DNA of 64,000 nucleotides. It comes from Asticcacaulis sp. UBA2476. Its GTDB lineage: Bacteria > Pseudomonadota > Alphaproteobacteria > Caulobacterales > Caulobacteraceae. The stretch lies in assembly GCA_002342035.1 (NCBI GenBank), contig DDPE01000074.1:38431-102430 (forward strand), in the 5' to 3' direction. A program made the position numbers and the translations under genes. The notes under the pieces are model-generated. The model saw nothing but the letters and a program-made list of their open reading frames with translations, searched no databases and had not been told where the DNA came from. Of this stretch, positions 52,626 through 61,117 are shown piece by piece. The first letter of the stretch is position 1, and each line of letters starts with the position of its first letter.

Positions 52626-55600
52626 TGTCCGGTTCAAGTGAGTCGGGGCCCCGCCCATATAAAGATCGCGGGGGTATATCCTCCGCCTCGATCCGCAACC
52701 CGATACCGACGCTTGTCTTCTTTCTGGTAATGATCGTGGCCGGTTGGGGCGCGTTTAACGCCCTGCGCATCAACAACTTCCCCGATGTTGACCTGCCGGT
52801 CGTGTCGGTCACCGTGCTGCAATCGGGGGCCGCGCCCGCCGAACTGGAAACTCAGGTGACCCGCATCATCGAGGATTCGGTGGCGGGGCTGGGTTCAGTC
52901 AAGCACATCAATTCCTACGTCAATGACGGCGTCTCAACCACGGTCGTGCAGTTCCAGTTGGGCGTTGACCTTGAAAAATCAACCAATGACGTGCGCAATG
53001 CCGTCGCCGGTGTGCGCGCCAATCTGCCGTCCGATGTACTCGACCCGATTGTCCGGCGCGAAGAGGCGTCAGGTGAGCCGCTGATCACCTATATCATCCG
53101 CGGCGACGGTATGAATCCTGAGCAGTTGTCGTGGTTTGTCGATAACGATATCTCGAAGAAGGTTCTGGCCAAAAACGGTGTGTCCAAAGTCACCCGCGAC
53201 GGCGGCGTTGACCGCGAAATCCGCATCGACCTCGATCCCGGCTTGCTGGCGGGGCAGGGGATTACGGCCTCCGAAGTCAGCCAGCAACTGCGCAATATCA
53301 ACATCAACCTGCCCGGCGGGCGCCTTGAGGTCGGCGGGTCTGAGCAATCGATCCGGACCCTCGGTAATGCCAACTCGGTCGAAATCTTACGCGACACCCG
53401 CATCAACCTGAATAATGGCCAGTCGGTCCGTCTGGGTGATCTGGGGCAGGTCAGCGACACCTGGTCTGAGCCGCGCACCCGCGCCCGCTTTAATGGTCAG
53501 GAAGTGGTCGGTTTTGCCGTCTACCGCACCATTGGCTCGTCCGAAGTCGATGTCGCCAAGGGTATCCGCGAAGCGATCGATGAGATCAGAACCGCCCATC
53601 CGGGCATCGTCCTCGAAGAAGTTACCGCCTCGGTCGATTGGGTCAATGAGAGCTATATCGCGTCGATGGAAACGCTGGCTATCGGCGCGCTTTTGGCCGT
53701 GCTGGTGGTGTGGCTGTTCCTGCGTGACTGGCGGGCGACGCTGATTTCGGCGACCGCCATGCCGCTGTCGCTGCTGCCGACGTTCTTTGTCATGTGGGTG
53801 ATGAACGAAAGCTTTAATATCGTGTCGCTGCTGGCCCTGTCCCTGACCATCGGGATTCTGGTCGATGACGCGATTGTGGAAATTGAAAACATCGTCCGCC
53901 ATATCCGTGACGGCAAAAAACCCTATCAGGCCGCCATCGAAGCCGCCGACGAAATCGGGCTGGCGGTTGTGGCCACGACCGCGACCATCATCGCCGTGTT
54001 TGCGCCCGTTGGCTTCATGCCGGGCATAGTGGGCCAGTTCTTTAAATCGTTTGCGGTCGCGGCCTGTGTGTCGGTGTTCTTCTCGCTGGTGGTGGCGCGG
54101 ACGATTACGCCGCTGATGGGCGCCTATCTGATGCGCTCCGATCCCGGCAAAGAGCACCCCGATCCGTTCTGGATGAAGAACTATCTCAAGACCCTGAACT
54201 GGGGCCTGAGCGGACATCTGCGCTTTACGACCACGCGGGTAGCCTTGACGATTTTCGGAGTCATCGTGCTGGCCCTGACCGGACTGATGGTGTTCGGCGG
54301 TGTAAGCGGTGCCTTGAAAGCGCCCACGGGCTTTAACCCCATGTCCCTCATCGGCCCGGCGATTACGCTGATCATTGGTGGCCTGATTGCCTTTGCCTGC
54401 TTTAAAAAGGCCGGAAAACTACCCCGCGGCGAAAAACTGCGCACCCGTTGGGCGGTGCTGGCCATTGGTATTGGCTTCTTTATCGGCTCTATGGCGGTCG
54501 CAGGCCTGCTACCGGGTGAGTTCATCCCCGTCGGCGATAATGGCCGTTCCTTCCTTAAGGTCGAACTGCCGCCCGGATCGCGCCTTGATGAAACCGATAA
54601 AGTCGTGAATGACCTGATGGCCGAAATCAGCCAGCGCGAAGGCGTCAAATCCGTCTATGCGTCGGTCGATATCAACTCAGCCAACTTCACCATCAATCTG
54701 GTGCCGCGCCACGACCGCAGCTTCTCGCAGCAGGATTTCGAGACCGATTTCAACCAGTTCGTCCTGCAATATCCCGGCATCCGCTCAACCTTCGGGCAGG
54801 AAGGCGGCGGGGGCGGCATCACCAGCTTTACCCTGGTGTCTGACGATCCGGTGGCGCTGGCCGAAGCGTCGCGTGAGCTTGAACGTCAGATGCGCGGCCT
54901 GCCCGAACTGACCAATGTGTCGTCGGCCGATAACCTGACGCGACCGGAAATTATTGTGGTGCCAAAGCCTGATCAGGCCGCCCTCATGGGGGTATCAGCC
55001 GCGGCGATCTCGCAGGCCGCACGCGTGGCGACCGTCGGTGATTTCGATCAGATTTTGGCCAAATATAACGTCGGCGACCGTCAGATCCCGATCCGCGTCC
55101 TGCTGAAAACCGATGCGCGTACCGATGTCGCCAACCTGAACGACCTTAAGGTGCCGACCAAATTCGGAACCTCTGTGCCGCTGGCGGCTGTGGCCGACAT
55201 CACCTTTGCCGCAGGGCCAGTGCAGATCAACCGCACGGAGCGGTCAAGGTCTGCCACCATCAAGGGCAATATCGCCAACGGCATCGCTGCCGGTATCGCT
55301 CAGGACGCCGTACGCGCCCTGCCGGCCATGAAAAACCTGCCGCCGCAGGTCAAGGAAATCGTCACTGGCGAACAGGAAGATCAGGCCGAAATGGGCACAG
55401 GCTTCATGATCGCCATCTTAACGGGCATCATGCTGATGTATGTGGTGCTGGTGCTGTTGTTCAAAAGCTTCACCCATCCGGTTACGATTTTGACCGCGTT
55501 GCCGCTGTCGTTCGGCGGCGCGTTCTTCCTGCTGCTGGTGACCGGCAAATCCATGTCGATGCCCGCGCTAATCGGTCTGATCATGCTGACCGGGATTGCC

Positions 55601-55966
55601 GCCAAGAACTCGATCCTGCTGGTCGAATATGCCATTGAAGCCATCAAGCACGGCATGACCCGTCATGACGGCCTGATGGACGCGGCCCACAAACGGGCTC
55701 GTCCGATCCTGATGACCACGGTGGCGATGGGCGCGGGCATGTTGCCGATCGCGGTCGGCTGGGGCGCCGATGTCGCCTTCCGCTCACCTATGGCCATTGC
55801 GGTTATCGGCGGATTGATTACCTCGACCCTGCTCAGTCTGCTGTTTGTGCCGGTGGCCTATACTTTCATCGACGATGTCAGCCAGTTCTTTGGCCGCCAC
55901 ACGAAGAAGTACTTTACCGCCGAAGGCAAAGAAGACGATGTGAAATCGCAATCCTTGGCCGACTAA
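52625..55966 (+). CDS. RND-family efflux permease with an enlarged TM7 region
   Basis: A 1113-residue inner-membrane pump of the AcrB superfamily (HAE1 type). It begins with SIRNPIPTLVFFLVM, has the TM4 proton-relay pair in GILVDDAIVEIENI and the conserved NFPDVDLPVVSV start of the porter domain. Usual length is about 1020-1050. The extra length lies at about residues 538-632. There the single TM7 is replaced by three hydrophobic stretches (VALTIFGVIVLALTGLMVFG; SLIGPAITLIIGGLIAFACF; WAVLAIGIGFFIGSMAVAGL) before EFIPVGDNG. The substrate is unknown; the TetR gene suggests an inducible drug or toxicant pump. Confidence 0.92.
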   Translation: MSGSSESGPRPYKDRGGISSASIRNPIPTLVFFLVMIVAGWGAFNALRINNFPDVDLPVVSVTVLQSGAAPAELETQVTRIIEDSVAGLGSVKHINSYVNDGVSTTVVQFQLGVDLEKSTNDVRNAVAGVRANLPSDVLDPIVRREEASGEPLITYIIRGDGMNPEQLSWFVDNDISKKVLAKNGVSKVTRDGGVDREIRIDLDPGLLAGQGITASEVSQQLRNININLPGGRLEVGGSEQSIRTLGNANSVEILRDTRINLNNGQSVRLGDLGQVSDTWSEPRTRARFNGQEVVGFAVYRTIGSSEVDVAKGIREAIDEIRTAHPGIVLEEVTASVDWVNESYIASMETLAIGALLAVLVVWLFLRDWRATLISATAMPLSLLPTFFVMWVMNESFNIVSLLALSLTIGILVDDAIVEIENIVRHIRDGKKPYQAAIEAADEIGLAVVATTATIIAVFAPVGFMPGIVGQFFKSFAVAACVSVFFSLVVARTITPLMGAYLMRSDPGKEHPDPFWMKNYLKTLNWGLSGHLRFTTTRVALTIFGVIVLALTGLMVFGGVSGALKAPTGFNPMSLIGPAITLIIGGLIAFACFKKAGKLPRGEKLRTRWAVLAIGIGFFIGSMAVAGLLPGEFIPVGDNGRSFLKVELPPGSRLDETDKVVNDLMAEISQREGVKSVYASVDINSANFTINLVPRHDRSFSQQDFETDFNQFVLQYPGIRSTFGQEGGGGGITSFTLVSDDPVALAEASRELERQMRGLPELTNVSSADNLTRPEIIVVPKPDQAALMGVSAAAISQAARVATVGDFDQILAKYNVGDRQIPIRVLLKTDARTDVANLNDLKVPTKFGTSVPLAAVADITFAAGPVQINRTERSRSATIKGNIANGIAAGIAQDAVRALPAMKNLPPQVKEIVTGEQEDQAEMGTGFMIAILTGIMLMYVVLVLLFKSFTHPVTILTALPLSFGGAFFLLLVTGKSMSMPALIGLIMLTGIAAKNSILLVEYAIEAIKHGMTRHDGLMDAAHKRARPILMTTVAMGAGMLPIAVGWGADVAFRSPMAIAVIGGLITSTLLSLLFVPVAYTFIDDVSQFFGRHTKKYFTAEGKEDDVKSQSLAD

Positions 55967-56025
55967 TACGCAGTCTGCGCTTGCGGGTACTTAGTGTACC
56001 CGCGTCGCTTGCCGGCTATTATTCG

Positions 56026-56167
56026 ACGGCACGGGCCGCCCCGTCAAGGCTTACGATTTCACAGCCGGTGGGCTGTATAGTTTTTCTCCTGCCTACGCAG
56101 TGGGGAGCGGGGCGGCCCGTGCCGTGGCATTTAGCGATAGCTAAATGACGGAGGGGTAAATCTCCAC
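56026..56167. repeat. Palindromic repeat cluster upstream of rarA
   Basis: 18 bp perfect inverted arms (56026-56043 and 56108-56125, core GGCACGGGCCGCCCCG / CGGGGCGGCCCGTGCC) enclose 64 bases. The right part, TCTCCTGCCTACGCAGTGGG (56085-56104) and ACGGAGGGGTA (56148-56158), matches submotifs of the element at 63437-63562. A short inner hairpin ATTTAGC-gata-GCTAAAT lies at 56129-56146. Confidence 0.65.
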
Positions 56168-56190
56168 TTTTCATGGCAGCTCTGCTGTTC

Positions 56191-56196
56191 TATATA
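56191..56196 (+). promoter_or_regulatory. Candidate -10 box giving a leaderless rarA transcript
   Basis: TATATA ends 7 bases before the rarA ATG at 56204, and no Shine-Dalgarno sequence is present. Transcription starting about 7 bases downstream would begin at or next to the start codon. Confidence 0.4.
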
Positions 56197-56203
56197 TGTT
56201 CGC

Positions 56204-57538
56204 ATGTCCGATTTGTTTGAGGCCGCAGGTCTCACCCCGAAATCACCGAACCTGATCCAGACCGACAGCGGCTATAAACCGCTGGCTGATCGGCTGCGGC
56301 CGCAGTCGATTGCCGAGGTCGTGGGGCAGGGGCATCTGGTCGGCCCGGACGGCCCCATCCGGCGCAGCGTTGATCGCGGGTTCTTGCCGTCACTGCTGCT
56401 GTGGGGCCCGCCGGGGGTGGGTAAGACGACCCTGGCGCGCTTGCTGGCGTCGTCCGCAGGCTATGAATTCCAGCAGATTTCCGCCGTCTTTTCCGGCGTC
56501 GCCGACCTGAAAAAAGCTTTTGAGGCCGCCCAGATGCAGCGCAATATGGGCAAGCGCGTCGTGCTGTTTGTCGATGAAATCCACCGTTTTAACCGCGCCC
56601 AGCAGGACAGTTTCTTACCTTACGTCGAATCCGGTGTCGTCACTCTGATCGGGGCTACGACCGAAAATCCATCCTTTGAACTGAACGGCGCTCTGCTGTC
56701 GCGCTGTCAGGTGTTTGTGCTCAAACGGCTGGATGATGAGGCGATGGAAACGCTCATTACCCGCGCCGAAGCCCATCTGGGGCGCGCACTGCCGCTGGAA
56801 CCGGAAGCGCGCGAAACCCTCAAAGGGCTGGCTGACGGTGACGGGCGCTATCTGTTGAGCCTGATTGAGACCATCGACCAGATGGGCTTTGACGTCGCGA
56901 TTACCTCTGAGGGCCTGCTCCAGCACCTGCAAAAACGCCGGCCCAACTATGATAAGGACCGCGAAGGTCACTATAATCTGATCTCGGCCCTGCATAAGTC
57001 GGTGCGCGGTTCTGATCCCGATGCGGCGCTGTACTGGTTTGCGCGTATGCTACAAGGCGGCGAAGACCCGCTCTATATCGCCCGCCGGATGCAGCGCATG
57101 GCGTCTGAAGACATCGGGGCCGCCGATCCCATGTCGCTGATCATGACCAATGCCGCGCGTGAAACCTACGAAGTCTTAGGATCGCCCGAAGGGGAGCTGG
57201 CCATCGCTCAGGCTCTGGTTCACATGGCGTCAGCTCCCAAATCGAACGCGGTCTATGTGGCGTTTAAGGCCGCCATGAAGGCTGCGCGCGACACCGGTGA
57301 CCTCGACCCGCCCGAAGTTATCCGCAACGCTCCGACCAAGCTGATGAAGGATTTGGGCTACGGCGAGGGCTATATCTACGACCCTGACGACCCCGATGGC
57401 TTTTCAGGCCAGAACTATTTCCCGAACGGTATGCCCCGCCCGAAATTCTACGACCCCAAGGGCGATGGCCATGAAGGCAAGGTAAGGGAACGGCTGGACT
57501 ACTGGGCGCAGTTGCGGGCATATAAACAAAAGCGGTAA
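56204..57538 (+). CDS. rarA: Replication-associated recombination protein A (RarA/MgsA)
   Basis: A 444-residue AAA+ ATPase of the RarA/WRNIP1 family acting at stalled replication forks. Walker A is GPPGVGKT (68-75), Walker B LFVDEIHRFN (DEIH 124-127), sensor 1 IGATTENPSF. The C-terminal tetramerisation region has LISALHKSVRGSDPDAALYW. No ribosome site is visible; translation may be leaderless. The gene ends one base before the convergent brnA stop codon. Confidence 0.94.
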   Translation: MSDLFEAAGLTPKSPNLIQTDSGYKPLADRLRPQSIAEVVGQGHLVGPDGPIRRSVDRGFLPSLLLWGPPGVGKTTLARLLASSAGYEFQQISAVFSGVADLKKAFEAAQMQRNMGKRVVLFVDEIHRFNRAQQDSFLPYVESGVVTLIGATTENPSFELNGALLSRCQVFVLKRLDDEAMETLITRAEAHLGRALPLEPEARETLKGLADGDGRYLLSLIETIDQMGFDVAITSEGLLQHLQKRRPNYDKDREGHYNLISALHKSVRGSDPDAALYWFARMLQGGEDPLYIARRMQRMASEDIGAADPMSLIMTNAARETYEVLGSPEGELAIAQALVHMASAPKSNAVYVAFKAAMKAARDTGDLDPPEVIRNAPTKLMKDLGYGEGYIYDPDDPDGFSGQNYFPNGMPRPKFYDPKGDGHEGKVRERLDYWAQLRAYKQKR

Positions 57539-57539
57539 C

Positions 57540-57818
57540 TTAAGCGCGGTTATGGGCGGCTACATAGGCCTTCAAGACCTGCTGCATGCGGGTGAGGTGG
57601 CCCTTACCACCGGTTTCGGAGACAAAATAATCGAAAACCTCTGAATCAATTTTCAGGTGGACTGATTTCTTTGTCGGCGATTTCAGTTCGGCCTTTGCCC
57701 AGAATTCGGCGCCTAAAGCTTCGCCTTCCGGGGCGTCAGCGGTATGAAAAAGCTTACCCTTTTCCTGCATCTTCCTGAGATCGCTTAAGGATGCCTGTTT
57801 GATAGTGCTCTTGTTCAT
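57540..57818 (-). CDS. brnA: BrnA-family antitoxin
   Basis: A 92-residue antitoxin that binds BrnT and represses its own operon. The C-terminal ribbon-helix-helix is KKSVHLKIDSEVFDYFVSET then HLTRMQQVLKAYV. ATG 57818 has a near-perfect AAGGAGGT 5 bases upstream; a GTG directly before it is the alternative. It overlaps the end of brnT by 65 bases, so it is translated from inside the toxin gene. Confidence 0.87.
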   Translation of the reverse strand: MNKSTIKQASLSDLRKMQEKGKLFHTADAPEGEALGAEFWAKAELKSPTKKSVHLKIDSEVFDYFVSETGGKGHLTRMQQVLKAYVAAHNRA

Positions 57819-58056
57819 CACGACCTCCTTTCCATGCTGTGATTAAACGTATTTCGTCATCTCTGAGGGTATAGACGACAACAAAAACCTCGTCACCCAC
57901 CATGCCCATCGAAATGAGGCGTTCTTCGCCGTATTCTTTGCGGTCATCGACGCGGGTTAAAACGTCGCCTTCGAAAATTAGCGCCGCATATAAAATATCG
58001 ACTTGCCGTTCTTTGATTACGGCCTGTCGTTTAGTTTCGTTCCATTGGAAGCGCAT
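57754..58056 (-). CDS. brnT: BrnT-family ribonuclease toxin
   Basis: A 100-residue toxin, a RelE-like mRNA interferase. Typical features are FQWNETKRQAVIKERQVD at the N-terminus, DDRKEYGEERLISMGMVGDE in the middle and VVVYTLRDDEIRLITAWKGG near the end. Toxin first and antitoxin second is the normal brnTA order. The C-terminus is about 10 residues longer than usual and lies in the brnA overlap. A dyad upstream (58154-58174) may be the operator. Confidence 0.87.
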   Translation of the reverse strand: MRFQWNETKRQAVIKERQVDILYAALIFEGDVLTRVDDRKEYGEERLISMGMVGDEVFVVVYTLRDDEIRLITAWKGGRDEQEHYQTGILKRSQEDAGKG

Positions 58057-58153
58057 GGGAGGAGAATCCCTATTAAGAGGTGTTGCATATTGGGAACCTT
58101 TCTTCCTTGCAGCTATTCCTCAGAATGAACTGTATAAGCTTGCCTCAGCAAGT

Positions 58154-58174
58154 ACGTCGACAAGGGTTCGACGT
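58154..58174. promoter_or_regulatory. Dyad upstream of brnTA
   Basis: ACGTCGA (58154-58160) and TCGACGT (58168-58174) are perfect inverted arms with a 7-base spacer, about 100 bp upstream of brnT. A further pair of TGTAC/GTAC half-sites lies at 58184-58201. BrnA is known to autorepress, so an operator here is plausible. Confidence 0.4.
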
Positions 58175-58263
58175 GATGGAATGTGTACACTTTTGACGTA
58201 CATTTTTCAAGCTTTAATTTGGTGGTCTTTGACCTTAACCCCCAACCCTGTTATTTCGCGGGC

Positions 58264-59139
58264 ATGACCCCGAAAAAGCAGGACAAGATCAACCGCAAGA
58301 AGGCCTCGCGCCATTCGCCCCAGCATCAGGCCGCCATCGCGCGGCGTGAGGCGGGTGGTGGACGCAAACCCCAAACGCCGAAAAACCTTAAGGCCATCGA
58401 CCGGCCGATCGCGCTCAGTGAAGAGGCTGTGGCGCTGATCAAATCCATGCTGGTCTATGAAGACGCCGAGATCATGGGCTTCAATAAGATCTATAATCTG
58501 TCGTCTCAGGGTGGGCGCGGGCCGGATTTTCATAATCTGGATGACCTGTTGTGGGCCTTTGCCAAGTCGAACGGCAAGAAGCCGCGCCTGATCCACCGGC
58601 TGGATCGCGACACCTCCGGCATTATTCTGGTGGCCAAGACCAAGCCTGCCGCCTCGTTTCTGGGCAAGGCGATGATCGCGCGCCAGTTTCACAAGACCTA
58701 CCTGCTGGTGGTGTCCAACCCGCATAACCTGAAAGACCGGGGCGTGATTGATGTGCCGCTGCGCCGCGAAGACATCGGCCGTGAGGCCTATTCGCGGGTG
58801 TGCGAAGCCGATCACCCCGACGCACTGGAATCGCGCACCCACTATGAGGTGATCTCCCGCAACTCTGAGGCGGCTCTGGTGGTCGCCAAGCCGTTCACGG
58901 GCCGGATGCATCAGATCCGTGTCCACATGGCCCATCTGGGCTGTCCGATTGCCGGTGATCCGCGCTATGGCGGCGCCTTAAGCCTGGGCGGGCGTTCGGT
59001 GAAGCGCCTTATGTTGCATGCGGCTCAGCTTGAGTTCCCGCATCCTGCAGGTGGTAAAAAGATGCTGTCTGCGCCCGTTCACGAAGACATCATAGGGCTT
59101 TGCGCGGATCTGGAGCTTGGTATGGGTATTTATACATAA
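58264..59139 (+). CDS. RluA-family rRNA/tRNA pseudouridine synthase
   Basis: A 292-residue enzyme isomerising uridine to pseudouridine in RNA. The catalytic aspartate is in LIHRLDRDTSG, and FTGRMHQIRVHMAHLGCPI then GDPRYGG follow in the usual order. A basic N-terminal tail of about 40 residues (DKINRKKASRHSPQHQAAI) may aid RNA binding. ATG 58264 is chosen because family-like composition begins there; no strong ribosome site is present. The target uridine cannot be told. Confidence 0.88.
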   Translation: MTPKKQDKINRKKASRHSPQHQAAIARREAGGGRKPQTPKNLKAIDRPIALSEEAVALIKSMLVYEDAEIMGFNKIYNLSSQGGRGPDFHNLDDLLWAFAKSNGKKPRLIHRLDRDTSGIILVAKTKPAASFLGKAMIARQFHKTYLLVVSNPHNLKDRGVIDVPLRREDIGREAYSRVCEADHPDALESRTHYEVISRNSEAALVVAKPFTGRMHQIRVHMAHLGCPIAGDPRYGGALSLGGRSVKRLMLHAAQLEFPHPAGGKKMLSAPVHEDIIGLCADLELGMGIYT

Positions 59140-59319
59140 CAATGGTCTCTATTTTGTTGAAAATTAAGACTTTGTTATCGAAAATTACACGGTTGACACA
59201 TTTTAATAGTTAAGCGGGCTTATCCTTAACCGTATAGCCATTTTTGTTTACCGTATAAGTTTTGACTTTGTTAAAACCTGACGCCGTATTTTGATCCCTG
59301 TGGCTGGGACAGGTGTGGT

Positions 59320-61026
59320 ATGATGGCTTTGGTGAAACTGTGGCAGCGCTTTGGCGCGAATAACCGTGGCAATGTAGCGATTATCGCGGCCCTTTCGGCC
59401 TTGCCTATACTGGCGGCGGTAGGGGCCGGGACCGATGCGGTCGGCATTATTCGCGCCAAATCAAAGCTTCAGGACGCTGCTGATACGGCCGCCATTGCCG
59501 GGGCGCTGGTGGCGTCATCGGTGGAGTCAGCTCAGGAAGACGCTGCCGACGCAGCCTTTCAGAGCAATGTCGCCGCGGCGGGCAATCTGACCAATGCCGA
59601 GGGTGAACTGTCGACCTCGACCCAGAACAACACGACCGTTAAGACCTATCTGGCCGAAGCGGACGTCAGCACTCTCTTTATGGGCATGCTGAAGGGCAGT
59701 GACGCCGGTCTGGTCCACATCACCGCCTCGGCCAATGCCGGGGTGACCATATCGGATTCCGAAATCGTCTTTGTGCTCGATAATACCGGCTCCATGTCCA
59801 AGGACAGCCGGATGACCAATCTGAAATCGAGCGTCGATACGACTTTGGCCAGCCTTGTTGGCGGTGACGGGACTTCCGGCGGCACCAAGGTCGCGATCGT
59901 CCCGTTTGATACTCAGGTCAATATCAAGGGCGTGCCGGCCTCCAGCATTGAGTATGGTCAGGCAGAGATGATCACCTCCTGCTCGAACCTGTCGGATGGC
60001 CGGTGCAGTGCCCTGGTCACCACCCAGACGGCCCTGTGCGCCAGTACGTCGGATGTGTCGGCCTGCACCACCAACATGAAGACCTACACCTATACCTACA
60101 GCAGTAACGGCAAATCCTATATTAAGGTATTTGCCACGTCCTACTATTATAAATCAAATAATGGCGGATGCAGCGTCGGCTATAATTACTACAATAGCTG
60201 TAATTATATGGTGGTGTCGCGCGAAGCGACCTATCAGGTGACCAGTTCGGCGGCGGGTTCGGCGTCCAATGTCGACACCAACTCGACCAAGTATCCACAG
60301 TCGGCCTATTACAATAAACCCAACAACAACTACAGCCTCTATTCCGGGGCGGTAACGTCAACGGCGGCCAACACCGGCGGCTATGGCTCAGGCTCGACGA
60401 CCGATATCAAGAACAACGATACCGTCTCGGCCAACGCAGACCTGCTGGGGGTCGGCACGGTCAACTGGAACGGCTGCGTCATCGATCGCACCCAGCCCTA
60501 TGATATCTCAGCCGACTCGCCCGACGGTACGACAGCGGCCAAGAACTATCCGGCCTCGAAATGCGCCACCAATGCGCTGCTGCCGGTCATGGGTCTGACG
60601 ACCAACATCACTGAGGCCCGCGCCCACGTTCAAAAGATGTCGCCCGCCGGCAATACCAATGTCACCATCGGCGTGCAGTGGGGCATGGAAGTGCTCTCTC
60701 CCGGTTTGCCATTCAACACCGGCGTGGCCTTTGGTACGGAAAACATCAATAAATACATGATCGTCGTCACCGATGGTCAGAACACCCAGAACCGCTGGAC
60801 CACCAAGAGTGCCGATATTGATGCGCGCACGCTTGAGGCCTGTAAGGCGGCCAAGGCCAAGGGCATCACCATCTTCACCGTGCGGGTGATGGAGGGTAAT
60901 TCCAGCCTGCTTGAGCAATGCGCCACGCGGCCGGATTATTACTACAACCTGTCCAACGCCAGTGAACTGAGCGGGGCTTTGGGCTCGATCGTCAAGTCGA
61001 TCAAGAAGATAAGGCTGACGAAGTAG
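59320..61026 (+). CDS. TadG-like VWA-domain pilus/envelope protein, first of tandem pair
   Basis: A 568-residue protein with a Tad-type N-terminus (NNRGNVAIIAALSALPILAA) that anchors it in the membrane. The VWA domain has the metal site FVLDNTGSMS (about 146-155) and VVTDGQNT further on. Between them, about residues 200-430, is a large Cys/Tyr/Ser/Asn-rich insert (YYYKSNNGGCSVGYNYYNSC). The C-terminus SIVKSIKKIRLTK is shared with the next gene. Two adjacent ATG codons (59320 and 59323) could start it. No other tad or cpa genes are nearby. The 180 bp upstream is AT-rich and includes TTGACA near 59193. Confidence 0.83.
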   Translation: MMALVKLWQRFGANNRGNVAIIAALSALPILAAVGAGTDAVGIIRAKSKLQDAADTAAIAGALVASSVESAQEDAADAAFQSNVAAAGNLTNAEGELSTSTQNNTTVKTYLAEADVSTLFMGMLKGSDAGLVHITASANAGVTISDSEIVFVLDNTGSMSKDSRMTNLKSSVDTTLASLVGGDGTSGGTKVAIVPFDTQVNIKGVPASSIEYGQAEMITSCSNLSDGRCSALVTTQTALCASTSDVSACTTNMKTYTYTYSSNGKSYIKVFATSYYYKSNNGGCSVGYNYYNSCNYMVVSREATYQVTSSAAGSASNVDTNSTKYPQSAYYNKPNNNYSLYSGAVTSTAANTGGYGSGSTTDIKNNDTVSANADLLGVGTVNWNGCVIDRTQPYDISADSPDGTTAAKNYPASKCATNALLPVMGLTTNITEARAHVQKMSPAGNTNVTIGVQWGMEVLSPGLPFNTGVAFGTENINKYMIVVTDGQNTQNRWTTKSADIDARTLEACKAAKAKGITIFTVRVMEGNSSLLEQCATRPDYYYNLSNASELSGALGSIVKSIKKIRLTK

Positions 61027-61117
61027 GTCATCACATAACCCCGTTAGATCAAATTTTAAGCTTTATTCTTTAAGATCAAGGTCTGAACGATAGAATTCGT
61101 GGCGGGGTATTTCTAAA

